DNA of 64,000 nt from Prevotella herbatica (GCF_017347605.1 NZ_AP024484.1:3114501-3178500), one strand, 5' to 3'; positions 1 through 8,675 are shown, numbered from the stretch's first letter. A program made the numbers and translations. Notes: a model not told the origin generated them from the letters alone.

Positions 1-462
1 ATCAGCTTTAGGGCTTCTCATCACCTTCTCAATAATTTCTATTGCTTGTTCGCAAGCATAACTAAACTTAGTTCCTTCGTTATCATAAGAGAAAGAATCC
101 TCGTTAAAGGTATTAGAAAAACAGGATAACCATTGCAATGGATAGGCTACAGCACAACTTAGTTCTCCCATCGAAAGGGCTTGTAATGCCTTTTCGAATA
201 AGTGATCGCAATCCTCCATGACAGCATACCAATCGGTATCTTCATAGTTGTCATATCTGCTACCGCTAGAATGTATCTGACAAAAAGAGGTGGCAACTTC
301 CTCTCGTACATCCTCTTCGGAAACATCTTTTATCTTCCTCTCAATGAAATTCTTGAAGTTTTTTTCAAAAGATTTGTCCTGTTGGGCATATTCCATTAGC
401 ATATCGCTTAACTCGCTATAACTCACCTTATTGATGAAGTTTTTCAGTTCGTTATTCTTCAC
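1..462 (-). CDS. hypothetical protein, 3' part outside window
   Basis: An open frame runs from a GTG at 460-462 to the window edge, about 154 codons with no stop. A TAG sits directly before the GTG, so this is the earliest possible start; an in-frame ATG lies 20 codons later. The visible protein is acidic and helix-rich, with no signal peptide or membrane segment and no motif I recognise. It begins 9 nt after the stop of the gene at 472-1365 on the same strand, so the two probably form an operon. Function unknown. Confidence 0.6.
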   Translation of the reverse strand, partial: MKNNELKNFINKVSYSELSDMLMEYAQQDKSFEKNFKNFIERKIKDVSEEDVREEVATSFCQIHSSGSRYDNYEDTDWYAVMEDCDHLFEKALQALSMGELSCAVAYPLQWLSCFSNTFNEDSFSYDNEGTKFSYACEQAIEIIEKVMRSPKAD

Positions 463-471
463 CTAGTCAAA

Positions 472-1365
472 CTATTTATTCTGAGGTTCAATGAATGTGA
501 ATATTTTATCGAGTATTTCTCTCTTTCTTGTTTTGCTTCCAAAATCAATGCCGCGATCTTTTTCGGTCTTATTAATATCGCAAAGACCGATATAATGAAA
601 TACCCTATCAAATGTTCTAAGTTCATAGCACGCTGATGGCGATAAACCAGGAAATGCTTTAAAGTAAGCCTCGGCATAGAATTTTTTATGTCGCCAAGTG
701 TCACCGTAACGATGGAGAAGCCAAAGAGAATAGAGCCTTCCGACATTACCAATTTCGATATCGTTGTATAAATCGAAGTATCCTGCGTTGAAGTCCAAAA
801 GGAGAAAAATCATTAAGGCATGCAAAAGAGCATTGTAGTCCTTTAGCATCTTACCTCCTTTGGTGGTAAGCGACATCTTTCCACAGCGCACTTTAATAAA
901 TCCACACTCTTTCAATGCGATGCGTAGCACTTGTACCACTTCAACTCTTGACTCCAATTTTTGCTTATAATAATCTGAACTCCAATCAGACAATCCCATA
1001 TCATATAGTTCTGTTACCAATTTAGGAGGAATGTAACCTTGTGGCGTGAGCTTTAGTTCTTTTTCAGATAAAGATCTCAGAAGGTAGAGTGCTTGTTTGA
1101 TGAATGGGATTTCTTCTATTTCACTATCAGAAAGTTTACGTAATTTCACAGGGCATTTCTTTCCCAAAGGATCGTTGAGCATCTGATACATTTGGTCGGG
1201 TGTAAATCTTTTGAAATTAGCTATGGGGGTCTCGTTTTGAAAGGTAATAATGTCGCCCAAGAATCTATTGAGGATTTCCTCATTGGGCGTTCCCCCCATC
1301 TTTTCTTGTTCGTTAATGTAGGCTTGGAGCTGCTCTGTTATTTTGTTCATAAGATTTTTATCCAT
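472..1365 (-). CDS. hypothetical protein (297 aa), winged-helix-like elements
   Basis: A full-length 297-aa soluble protein with good coding character and its own Bacteroidota promoter at 1468-1498. Two segments, ELKLTPQGYIPP near residue 102 and KMSLTTKGGK near residue 162, look like the LTxxG turn that follows a helix-turn-helix in winged-helix domains. The C-terminal third is rich in aromatic and charged residues (ACYELRTFDRVFHYIGLCD). I do not recognise the family; the winged-helix reading is inference. The gene downstream starts 9 nt later. Confidence 0.7.
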   Translation of the reverse strand: MDKNLMNKITEQLQAYINEQEKMGGTPNEEILNRFLGDIITFQNETPIANFKRFTPDQMYQMLNDPLGKKCPVKLRKLSDSEIEEIPFIKQALYLLRSLSEKELKLTPQGYIPPKLVTELYDMGLSDWSSDYYKQKLESRVEVVQVLRIALKECGFIKVRCGKMSLTTKGGKMLKDYNALLHALMIFLLLDFNAGYFDLYNDIEIGNVGRLYSLWLLHRYGDTWRHKKFYAEAYFKAFPGLSPSACYELRTFDRVFHYIGLCDINKTEKDRGIDFGSKTRKREILDKIFTFIEPQNK

Positions 1366-1467
1366 AGTTTAATTTATTAAAACGTTATTGTTTATTCGCC
1401 CGTAATTTATTGCCATCTCAGTAAGCATGTATTCGCATGTCCCCATGTCAATAGTAATTATAATGGG

Positions 1468-1498
1468 CAAATATATGAAAATATCTTGATATTACAAA
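1468..1498 (-). promoter_or_regulatory. Bacteroidota promoter for the 472-1365 gene
   Basis: On the minus strand, TTTG (complement of 1495-1498), a 19-nt gap and TATATTTG (complement of 1468-1475) match the -33/-7 consensus TTTG-N19-21-TAnnTTTG. Confidence 0.6.
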
Positions 1499-1506
1499 CC
1501 TTGATG

Positions 1507-1528
1507 GAACAAAAAAACGTTTTTGTTC
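1507..1528. repeat. short perfect inverted repeat
   Basis: Two 9-bp arms, GAACAAAAA and TTTTTGTTC, are separated by 4 bp. The repeat lies just upstream of the -33 box of the 472-1365 gene, so it could be an operator; nothing else supports that. Confidence 0.4.
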
Positions 1529-1574
1529 GATATTTTATTGTTCAGAGTGCAAAAACGAAAAAACTTAGTTGGAG

Positions 1575-1727
1575 CTAACAAGAACAATATTTCAATCTTA
1601 TAGTCTCAGCTTTTCTATTTGTTTTTGAATATCTAAATTTGCTGGCAAGGGCACCTATCGACAAATCCTTATACAGATGCGTGTTGATATAGTCGAGCAC
1701 CGGTTGCTACTGTTCATCTCTAGACAT
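1575..1727 (-). pseudogene. remnant of an AraC-family regulator (HTH part)
   Basis: Translating the minus strand from the ATG at 1725-1727 gives MSRDEQ, an in-frame TAG, then QPVLDYINTHLYKDLSIGAL and ASKF. This is the typical entry into the AraC-type DNA-binding domain (YI..hl...lsl..lA..f). The frame then drifts into unrelated sequence and stops at 1575. Only the first helix-turn-helix survives and it is interrupted by a stop, so this is a decayed fragment. The rest of 1366-1882 holds only the promoter and hairpins listed separately. Confidence 0.55.
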
Positions 1728-1811
1728 TACTAGAGGCAGAAGTGGGAGAGAGTAGCTGCAATTATCTTGTTAAAAGATGATGATAGAATACCGAAAGTTA
1801 TAATATGCAGA

Positions 1812-1843
1812 CTCCCGACAATTCAATGATGAAGTGCCGGGAG
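1812..1843 (-). terminator. possible terminator hairpin after the His-rich protein gene
   Basis: CTCCCG and CGGGAG arms with a 20-nt loop lie 40 nt past the stop of the 1883-2323 gene. The following sequence is not clearly T-rich, so the call is weak. Confidence 0.35.
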
Positions 1844-1882
1844 CTTTACTTTATATGTAGTGTATTGTAAGTTGGAGTGCTC

Positions 1883-2323
1883 TTATCGAGTTGAAGCAAG
1901 TGCTATCGCCTCGAATATGATACCTGCAGCCGTAACAACTGGGTTATATACATATCCTTCATAAACATAGTATTCGTGATGATCGCGATAGATTCGACGT
2001 GCTCCACGTGGCATTTCGCTGATACGATAGCCGATGAATGGATGTGCGTGATGCGCAAACCTTACAGGTGGAGGCTCATGGCGTACCATTCTGTGACCTC
2101 TGTCACGTCTACCATAATTGTTGATGATAACCACGTCGTTTCCTCTGTGACCTCTGCCAATGTTATAAACTCTGTCACCACCGTTATGACGATTATGGTC
2201 ATTGTCCATCATTACTACATGGCCATTGTTATGACGCCAATTTTTCTCATGCCTAGAAGAAGCGTTTGCTGTTATAGAACTTGCTGCAATTGCGATTGCA
2301 AGTATTGCCATCATCTTTTTCAT
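1883..2323 (-). CDS. small secreted His/Asn/Arg-rich protein
   Basis: A 146-aa protein with a clear Sec signal peptide (MKKMMAILAIAIAASSITANA, residues 1-21). A low-complexity middle follows, rich in His, Asn, Gly and Arg (about residues 22-95), then a Tyr-rich tail (YRDHHEYYVYEGYVYNPV). It is probably exported to the periplasm or envelope. The histidines suggest metal binding, which is inference only. A strong promoter lies at 2380-2410. The family is not recognised beyond its resemblance to small Prevotella exported proteins. Confidence 0.75.
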   Translation of the reverse strand: MKKMMAILAIAIAASSITANASSRHEKNWRHNNGHVVMMDNDHNRHNGGDRVYNIGRGHRGNDVVIINNYGRRDRGHRMVRHEPPPVRFAHHAHPFIGYRISEMPRGARRIYRDHHEYYVYEGYVYNPVVTAAGIIFEAIALASTR

Positions 2324-2379
2324 AACTTATTCCTTTCTTTAATGCTCTTTCGAGCGGTTAATATTTCTTGTTGTTGATG

Positions 2380-2410
2380 CAAAGGTATGGCGAAAATCAA
2401 GAATTTCAAA
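2380..2410 (-). promoter_or_regulatory. promoter of the His-rich protein gene, with palindromes upstream
   Basis: TTTG (complement of 2407-2410), 19 nt, then TACCTTTG (complement of 2380-2387) is an exact Bacteroidota promoter. Abutting the -33 box is a palindrome AGGAT-AA-ATCCT (2411-2422), and a TTTCCCT/AGGGAAA repeat follows (2438-2460); either could be a regulator site. Confidence 0.65.
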
Positions 2411-2597
2411 AGGATAAATCCTAAAGTGAGAGTATGTTTTCCCTATTAGTTTAAGGGAAATCCATATGTTCCCATGGTTCCCTAAATCTTCTTATTGCTT
2501 TGGAGTTCCGAAGCGCAGAAGAAACTCTGCTAGTTATTCCTGCGGTAGCATTTTAATTCTACAGTCTCCAACTTTTCTACAAAATAGAACTTTTAAA

Positions 2598-2629
2598 TTT
2601 GCATTTTCTATCTATTTGTATTATCTTTG
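2598..2629 (+). promoter_or_regulatory. promoter of the mazG-like/helicase operon
   Basis: TTTG at 2598-2601, a 20-nt spacer and TATCTTTG at 2622-2629 match the Bacteroidota consensus exactly. The predicted transcript starts near 2636, which excludes the longer reading from an ATG at 2599 and fixes the start of the next gene at 2671. Confidence 0.75.
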
Positions 2630-2670
2630 TGCTTAATATTATACATAATTATATTAACACGAAGCACAAG

Positions 2671-3003
2671 ATGACAAATGATATACAGGAAATAATTGAA
2701 ACTCTTGCCAAATTTAATGATGATCGTGATTGGGAACAATTTCATAATGCTAAAGACTTGGCTCTAGCTCTTTCTATTGAAGCAGCTGAACTGAATGAGG
2801 CATATCTTTGGAAGGATGTTGAAGATGTTAAGATAGAAAAGGTTAAGGAAGAACTTGCTGATGTATTTAACTATGCTTTCATGATTGCTGATAAATACAA
2901 TCTTAATGTGAAGGATATTTGCCTCAAAAAGATTGCACGCAATGCAGAGAAATACCCTGTAGAAAAGGCAAAAGGCAGTTCAAAGAAATACAACGAACTA
3001 TAA
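2671..3003 (+). CDS. MazG-like nucleotide pyrophosphohydrolase
   Basis: A 110-aa protein of the MazG/all-alpha NTP pyrophosphatase superfamily, which hydrolyses NTPs to NMP and PPi. The metal-binding pattern is visible: E37xxE40 (SIEAAEL) in one helix and E61xxD64 (EELADVF) in the next. The length fits single-domain MazG-like proteins. The start is set by the promoter at 2598-2629. The helicase/S24 gene follows after 6 nt, so the two are almost certainly co-transcribed. With that partner a role in controlling nucleotides during stress or phage attack is plausible but inferred. Confidence 0.85.
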   Translation: MTNDIQEIIETLAKFNDDRDWEQFHNAKDLALALSIEAAELNEAYLWKDVEDVKIEKVKEELADVFNYAFMIADKYNLNVKDICLKKIARNAEKYPVEKAKGSSKKYNEL

Positions 3004-3009
3004 AAAGAG

Positions 3010-5526
3010 ATGGAGTTTAACTCAAGAATCATATATAGCGCACCGCAATCCCAGTTTTTTAAGGATGTGTTGCTAAACAAGGTGGTTGGGAAAATGGTGG
3101 AATCTTCAGCCAAAATAAACCTTTCACCAGGTAAGCCTGAGCTGAACTCTTGGAACAATAATGTTCGTCATATCAAGGATCTTATTGAATTATCAGATGT
3201 TAATGATACGTATGTGACTTTTGAATATTTTATTCCATATAGTCGCAAGCGTATTGATTGTGTGCTTTATGGTCAGGATAAGAATAATAAGAAAAATGTT
3301 GTTCATATTGAGCTTAAGCAATGGAGTAATTCGGGCGTAAAGGAAAGTAATAGCGACGGAAACTTTATAACAAGCGATGAAGAACCTACTTTTAATGTGA
3401 CTGCATTTACAGGTGGTGCTTATCGTGTAGTGCCTCACCCATCGCAACAGGTGAAAGGTTATCAAGGTTATTTGACTAACTTTGTAGAAACAGTTAGCAG
3501 TCATGAGGTCACATTAACAGGCTTGGCATATTGCTATAACTATTTCCGTGATTCAACATTCTCAACTCTGCTATTTGATGATAAATACAAGCCTTTGTTG
3601 AATGAATTTCCTACTTATGCAGCCGATGATGTGGCGGCATTAGCGAAGGATTTATATCGACTATTGGGCAACGGTCAAGGTCTGTCGGTATTCAATAAAA
3701 TGATGTCGAGTCGTATTCGCCCATCGAAAAAACTACTAGAAGAGGTTTCCACAATGATTGAAAACGGTGATCCTTCATCCTTCTCATTGATTGAAGACCA
3801 AATCGTTGCGAGAAATATCATTCGCGATAAGATAAAACTGCTCAGTAAGAATAAAAATCAGAAAAGCGTTATTTTGGTGAAAGGTGGCCCTGGAACTGGC
3901 AAGACTGTGATAGCATTGCATCTAATTGCTGAAATGGCTAAGTCTAAGCTCAATGTACACTATGCGACAAAGTCTAAACCTTTACTTGAAGGTGTGCGTA
4001 CGCAACTGAAGCCTGGCAGTAGAGTGCTTTTTTCAAACGTAGGAAGTTTTGTTCCTTATTACGCAGAGGAAAATAATATTGACGTACTCTTTGTCGATGA
4101 AGCTCATCGTATTCTGAAGAGCGCAAACAGTCAATTTACAAAGGCTAATGCTCGAACAGATTTATCTCAGATTGATACGCTTGTTCGCTCAGCAAAGGTA
4201 TCTGTATTCTTCATAGACGATCGTCAAGCTATTCGTGGTGTGGAAATTGGATCTTCTGAACTCATACGTGAATGTGCTGAACGATGGAATGCAAAGGTTG
4301 ATGAGGTGGAGCTTGTATCTCAATTCCGTTGTAATGGTTCGGATAATTATCTGAACTGGATAGAGCAAGTTTTATATAACCAAGAGATTAAATCGGTATT
4401 TGACAAGACCGAGTATGATTTTCAAGTATTTGATGATCCACAAAATATGTATGATGCCCTTTGTGTAAAAAATGCTGAAGAAGGAATCACTGCTCGTCTT
4501 ACAGCTGGATTCTGTTGGCCTTGGACTAATCATCTTGTTGATGGTAAATTGGCACCTGATGTACAAATTGGTGATTTTGCTATGCCTTGGGAAACTCATA
4601 GTAAAATAACCTCTCCGCCTAATGGTTATGTGAGATGGTATGAGTGGGCTTACAAGCCTGAAGGTATAAAGCAAGTAGGATGCATTTATACTGCTCAAGG
4701 ATTCGAATTTGACTATATTGGAGTCATTATAGGAGAAGATTTTCGCTATAACGAAATAACAAAGCAAATTATCACAGATAAATCTGCATGTAAAGATAGT
4801 GTACTGCGCCAGAATAGGAAAGGAGCAACCATGACCTTTGATGACTACGTACGCAATATATATCGTGTGCTGATGTCACGTGGCATGAAGGGTTGTTATG
4901 TATATTGCTGTGATCCAGCGTTAGGAAAATATCTTAAGTCTCTTATAGATGAAATGCCGACATTTATTCTTAAGGCTGCAAAGCTTGTTCCTGAATATAC
5001 AGAAGAACCTATGATTGCTGCAGAAGAAATTCACGAAGAAGAGGAATTTTTTGTTGCAGAAATAGATCCAGAAAAGCAATATACTGAATATCTTCCATTA
5101 TATTCTATCCGTGCAGCTTGCGGTCGCTTTGGTGATGGTGAACCTGTACAGGTACAAGGCTGGGTAAAAGCCGAAGGGATTGGACGTTTGAATCTAAATA
5201 TGTATGTAGTAAAGGCTGTTGGTCACTCCATGGAGCCATTTATCATTGATGGAGAATATTGCGTGTTCCGTACCTATACTGGTGGTTCACGTCAGGGAAT
5301 GGTAGTACTTGCACAGCATCATAGTTTCTATGATACAGACAATCAAGGAGCATATTCCATCAAGGAGTATCAAAGCGTGAAGCATTACAACTCAGACGGT
5401 ACATGGGAGCATGATGAAATTCTTCTTATGCCACGCAATCCAGAATACACACCAATAAGAATTAGCGTTGAAGATAGTGATGACTTCCGCATTGTTGGCG
5501 AATTTGTCGGTAAGCTTGAAGAATGA
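3010..5526 (+). CDS. DUF2075 (Schlafen-like) helicase fused to an S24/LexA-type peptidase domain
   Basis: An 838-aa multidomain protein. The N-terminal ~240 residues look nuclease-like (DCVLYGQDKNNKKNVVHIELK, a D...ExK arrangement). A superfamily-1 type ATPase core follows, with Walker A GPGTGKT (293-299), Walker B VLFVDEAH, a later SQFRC motif and a C-terminal YTAQGFEFDYIGV motif, as in DUF2075. An acidic linker (about 665-690) leads to an S24 domain whose Ser-Lys dyad is visible: Ser740 in GHSMEP and Lys785 in YSIKEYQ. The family links suggest nucleic-acid translocation controlled by, or coupled to, LexA-like self-cleavage; that coupling is inference. It is co-transcribed with the mazG-like gene. 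Confidence 0.85.
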   Translation: MEFNSRIIYSAPQSQFFKDVLLNKVVGKMVESSAKINLSPGKPELNSWNNNVRHIKDLIELSDVNDTYVTFEYFIPYSRKRIDCVLYGQDKNNKKNVVHIELKQWSNSGVKESNSDGNFITSDEEPTFNVTAFTGGAYRVVPHPSQQVKGYQGYLTNFVETVSSHEVTLTGLAYCYNYFRDSTFSTLLFDDKYKPLLNEFPTYAADDVAALAKDLYRLLGNGQGLSVFNKMMSSRIRPSKKLLEEVSTMIENGDPSSFSLIEDQIVARNIIRDKIKLLSKNKNQKSVILVKGGPGTGKTVIALHLIAEMAKSKLNVHYATKSKPLLEGVRTQLKPGSRVLFSNVGSFVPYYAEENNIDVLFVDEAHRILKSANSQFTKANARTDLSQIDTLVRSAKVSVFFIDDRQAIRGVEIGSSELIRECAERWNAKVDEVELVSQFRCNGSDNYLNWIEQVLYNQEIKSVFDKTEYDFQVFDDPQNMYDALCVKNAEEGITARLTAGFCWPWTNHLVDGKLAPDVQIGDFAMPWETHSKITSPPNGYVRWYEWAYKPEGIKQVGCIYTAQGFEFDYIGVIIGEDFRYNEITKQIITDKSACKDSVLRQNRKGATMTFDDYVRNIYRVLMSRGMKGCYVYCCDPALGKYLKSLIDEMPTFILKAAKLVPEYTEEPMIAAEEIHEEEEFFVAEIDPEKQYTEYLPLYSIRAACGRFGDGEPVQVQGWVKAEGIGRLNLNMYVVKAVGHSMEPFIIDGEYCVFRTYTGGSRQGMVVLAQHHSFYDTDNQGAYSIKEYQSVKHYNSDGTWEHDEILLMPRNPEYTPIRISVEDSDDFRIVGEFVGKLEE

Positions 5527-5779
5527 TAGTTAGATGTAAATTTCAATGGTATGAATGATATAATAAACCAGAATAATATATTGGAGGCAAACAAAAAAAT
5601 GCGATAAAACATCCTCGATGTTTATATGATTCTTTAATTATCCAAAGCTGTCGCTTAATTGCATTTGAATACCTAAATACCTAAAGAACGATGAAAAAGA
5701 AACCATTGGAATAACAAAGGATAAGAACCATAAAAAACGCAGTAAGAAATACTAACTAAATATAGTTTAATCATAACAA
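5527..5779. other. AT-rich intergenic spacer
   Basis: I see no gene, clear terminator or consensus promoter here, only A-rich sequence. Confidence 0.5.
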
Positions 5780-6604
5780 ATGAAGAAAATGCTTTTTATA
5801 TTTATATTGCTGTCCCTCGTCTTGATGAAAGGGCATGCTACAGGTCAAGTATCAGAACTTTTGTCTTTTGATGATAAAAGTTGGTCGATGTTCTATTGTC
5901 CGCTTGATATGGTCGAGCAGTCTGAAGAGTGGCACCGGAGTAATGACTTCGAAAAGGATAGTTGGAATACTGGATGCTGGAGAGGCTATATAGGTCATTG
6001 GAGCATTATAAACAATAAATTGATTTTGACTAAGGTAGTAAGGGAAAAGTCTACGATAGATTCTCTGAACCGAAGTAGGTCTGTATATGTGGAAATGTCA
6101 CACGTATTTAAATGCTATTCTAAATATGCAACACCTAAAGGAATCTTTGCTTCATGGGTTAATGATACTATACGCATCGGTAGAGGCAGACTTATTAGAT
6201 ATAATCATATGGCTTTTGACCGTAATCAGGAGGAAGAAGCATTACTTATCATAAAGAAGGGAATAGTGACGAAAGTGAAATACTTTCATAATAGAATTGT
6301 ACAAGGGCACAGTATGCGGGATTTCGGGAAAGCCATCGTTCATGATAGCATTAGTTGGGATGGAATTTCTGATAATGTCAAAAGATTCTTATTTAGGATG
6401 AAAGTTAATCATGACGAGAATGGGCATGTTGATTCTTTTGACTTAAAGTTCTATAAGCTCACACCTGAACAAGAAATTATCATGAAGCCTAGAATACTTG
6501 AATTAGTTAGTAGGCACAGGAACGACATCCTTGTAATGCAGATTCTAGATAAGTATGTAACAGAAACTTATACGTTCCCAATTGTAAGGCCAAAGAAAGA
6601 TTAG
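5780..6604 (+). CDS. exported hypothetical protein (274 aa)
   Basis: The protein starts with a Sec signal peptide (MKKMLFIFILLSLVLMKGHA). A beta-rich mature region follows with many Trp, Tyr and charged residues (WHRSNDFEKDSWNTGCWRG). No lipobox, catalytic motif or repeat is recognised. It stands alone on the plus strand between the helicase operon and the hipBA promoter region. Function unknown. Confidence 0.65.
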   Translation: MKKMLFIFILLSLVLMKGHATGQVSELLSFDDKSWSMFYCPLDMVEQSEEWHRSNDFEKDSWNTGCWRGYIGHWSIINNKLILTKVVREKSTIDSLNRSRSVYVEMSHVFKCYSKYATPKGIFASWVNDTIRIGRGRLIRYNHMAFDRNQEEEALLIIKKGIVTKVKYFHNRIVQGHSMRDFGKAIVHDSISWDGISDNVKRFLFRMKVNHDENGHVDSFDLKFYKLTPEQEIIMKPRILELVSRHRNDILVMQILDKYVTETYTFPIVRPKKD

Positions 6605-6719
6605 GCTGAGTAATATTATTACTTTAATAAATTGCCTTTATTCGCTTTATGGAGTAAAGACAAGTATGTATTTCCTAATATTAGTTTTGTACGGAAAATC
6701 GCATGAACATAATACTTTT

Positions 6720-6765
6720 AGTACAAAACTACTACACTAATCAATATTTGTAGTATTTTTGTACT
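6720..6765. promoter_or_regulatory. inverted repeat over a -7 box; possible operator
   Basis: Two 16-bp arms (6720-6735 and 6750-6765, one mismatch, sequence AGTACAAAAnTACTAC) flank a 14-nt loop. The right arm contains TATTTTTG (6754-6761), a -7-like box. A short ORF of 30 codons (6774-6866, MNSKRVSIKFSR...) follows directly; it may be a decayed regulator and is not called as a gene. The rest of 6605-7088 is AT-rich without other recognisable content. Confidence 0.45.
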
Positions 6766-7049
6766 GATTAAAGATGAATAGTAAGCGGGTATCGATAAAA
6801 TTCAGCAGGTCAGCAGTTATGAAATCTAAGGATAAGATAGCATATTATAATATGTACTATTTTTGATGTTTTCGTTGTGGCTATTTGTTTACTAGTTATC
6901 TTCAATCTAAAATGGAGATACAAAAACTAAGTGTACCATGTTCGTTTTCCAACGGTTGTTTGATATTTCAAGCCTTTTATATTTTATTTAGTAAAAATAG
7001 GGTTAAAAAAATATATATTAGCTATCAACCTATCATATAATAAATAAAA

Positions 7050-7080
7050 AACATTATATTTGCACCGTTAATGTAATGTT
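7050..7080 (+). promoter_or_regulatory. hipBA promoter and probable HipB operator
   Basis: A -7 box TATATTTG lies at 7055-7062. It is bracketed by AACATTA (7050-7056) and TAATGTT (7074-7080), a 7-bp inverted repeat with an 17-nt spacer, 9 nt before the hipB start. HipB-type antitoxins usually repress their own operon from such sites, so autoregulation is likely. Confidence 0.5.
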
Positions 7081-7088
7081 AAGCTTGT

Positions 7089-7409
7089 ATGAGTAAAACT
7101 ACAATGGGTACTAAATTGCCCCGAAAATTGGAACAAAAGATGCAGATTGTAGGCGAGCAGATTAAGTTGGCTCGTTTGCGTCGAAATCTTAGTGTGGCTC
7201 AGGTTGCTGAACGTGCGACTTGTTCGGCATTGACTATAAATAGAATAGAGAAAGGCACACCAACTGTAGCTATTGGCATCTATCTTCGTGTTTTATATGC
7301 TTTGCAGTTGGATGATGATATATTGTTCTTGGCACAAAAAGATGAGATGGGACGTGCTTTGCAAGATTTGGCACTAACTCATCGAGAACGTGCTTCAAAA
7401 AAGATTTAA
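7089..7409 (+). CDS. hipB: HipB-like antitoxin, XRE-family HTH
   Basis: A 106-aa protein with a Cro/C1-type helix-turn-helix at about residues 22-75 (QIKLARLRRNLSVAQVAERA, then SALTINRIEKGTPTV). It lies 3 nt before the hipA gene, the standard antitoxin-toxin order. Known HipB proteins bind and inhibit HipA and repress the operon. The start codon lies directly after the -7 box and inverted repeat at 7050-7080. Confidence 0.88.
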   Translation: MSKTTMGTKLPRKLEQKMQIVGEQIKLARLRRNLSVAQVAERATCSALTINRIEKGTPTVAIGIYLRVLYALQLDDDILFLAQKDEMGRALQDLALTHRERASKKI

Positions 7410-7412
7410 GAT

Positions 7413-8675
7413 ATGAATACTTTGTATGTATATGGTGACTTCGATTGGCTAGAAAGACCTCAGTTGATTGGTGAGTTAGGCTACGAATCTCTTCGAGGCT
7501 CTGATTCTTATTCGTTTATATACAACAATGAATGGCTTTCAAAATATGGGAGCATTTTCCTAAGTGCCGACATTAATAATTATCCTGGTCAACAGTATAC
7601 ACAACCTGGTAAAGATATCTTTGGATGCTTCAGCGACGCTTTACCTGATCGTTGGGGTAGAACATTACTTAATCGTCGCGAGCAAATACAAGCTGAAGAA
7701 GAGAAAAGGCCAGTTAGAAAACTATCCTCGTTTGATTATCTTATTGGTATTGATGACTACTCACGAATGGGTGGTTTTAGGTTAAAGAAAGAACCAAATG
7801 GAAGTTTTATTAACTGTGAGCAATCTCTTCGTATTCCGCCACTTACAGATATTCGTTCACTTGTTGTTGCAAGCATAGAAATTGAAAAAAGTGAAGAGAA
7901 AAATATCCTTCCTGATAAGAAATGGATACAGCAACTTGTCCACCCTGGAACATCCTTGGGAGGTGCTCGTCCGAAAGCTGGTATTGTTGACGAAAAACAA
8001 CAACTTTATGTGGCTAAGTTCCCATCTCGTAAGGATGATTATGATGTGGCACTCTGGGAACATCTTAGTCATTTGCTTGCTAAAGAAGCTGGTGTTGTAG
8101 CTGCTGAAACAAGAATTATTTCTTCAGGTGAAAAGTACCATGCACTCCTTTCAAAACGATTTGATCGTACAGAAAAGGGTATAAGAATACACTTTGCATC
8201 GGCTATGACTCTGTTAGGTCTTACTGACGGTTGTGATGCTAAGACAGGAAACGGATATCTCGATATCGTGGACTTCATTCTCCAAAACTGTTGTGATGTA
8301 AATGAGAATCTTAGTCAGTTGTATCGTCGTGTTGCTTTTAATATTGCTATCGGAAATAGTGATGACCATTTCCGTAATCATGGCTTCTTACTTACACCAA
8401 GGGGCTGGACATTAAGCCCAGCTTATGATATGAATCCAACACTTAGTGAATACCAGAGTCTCCTTATTAACTCATCAACTAATGAATCAAGCCTACAGAT
8501 ATTGTTTGGTTCTTGTGAGGAATACATGATCAGCAAAGAAGAAGCCCGAATAATCATTAATGAAGTAATTGCGGGAGTTCATAAATGGCATTCTATTGCC
8601 GTTTCTCTTGGTATTGCAAAACGCGAGATAGATATGTTTTATCATGTGTACAGTAAGACAATATTAAATCTATAG
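7413..8675 (+). CDS. hipA: HipA-like serine/threonine kinase toxin
   Basis: 420 aa, the normal HipA length. Visible features are the N-terminal HipA_N region, the nucleotide/phosphate loop GGARPKA (183-189), the catalytic loop GNSDDHFRN (314-322, catalytic Asp317 with the conserved H319 and N322), and an AYDMNP motif that replaces DFG. HipA kinases phosphorylate aminoacyl-tRNA synthetases and cause growth arrest. All key residues are present, so the toxin appears intact. It is translationally coupled to hipB. Confidence 0.9.
   Translation: MNTLYVYGDFDWLERPQLIGELGYESLRGSDSYSFIYNNEWLSKYGSIFLSADINNYPGQQYTQPGKDIFGCFSDALPDRWGRTLLNRREQIQAEEEKRPVRKLSSFDYLIGIDDYSRMGGFRLKKEPNGSFINCEQSLRIPPLTDIRSLVVASIEIEKSEEKNILPDKKWIQQLVHPGTSLGGARPKAGIVDEKQQLYVAKFPSRKDDYDVALWEHLSHLLAKEAGVVAAETRIISSGEKYHALLSKRFDRTEKGIRIHFASAMTLLGLTDGCDAKTGNGYLDIVDFILQNCCDVNENLSQLYRRVAFNIAIGNSDDHFRNHGFLLTPRGWTLSPAYDMNPTLSEYQSLLINSSTNESSLQILFGSCEEYMISKEEARIIINEVIAGVHKWHSIAVSLGIAKREIDMFYHVYSKTILNL

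Noticed and set aside
2599..2670. N-terminal extension of the MazG-like gene
   Set aside because: An exact consensus promoter at 2598-2629 covers it, and the extension (FLSICIIFVLNII) does not fit the family.
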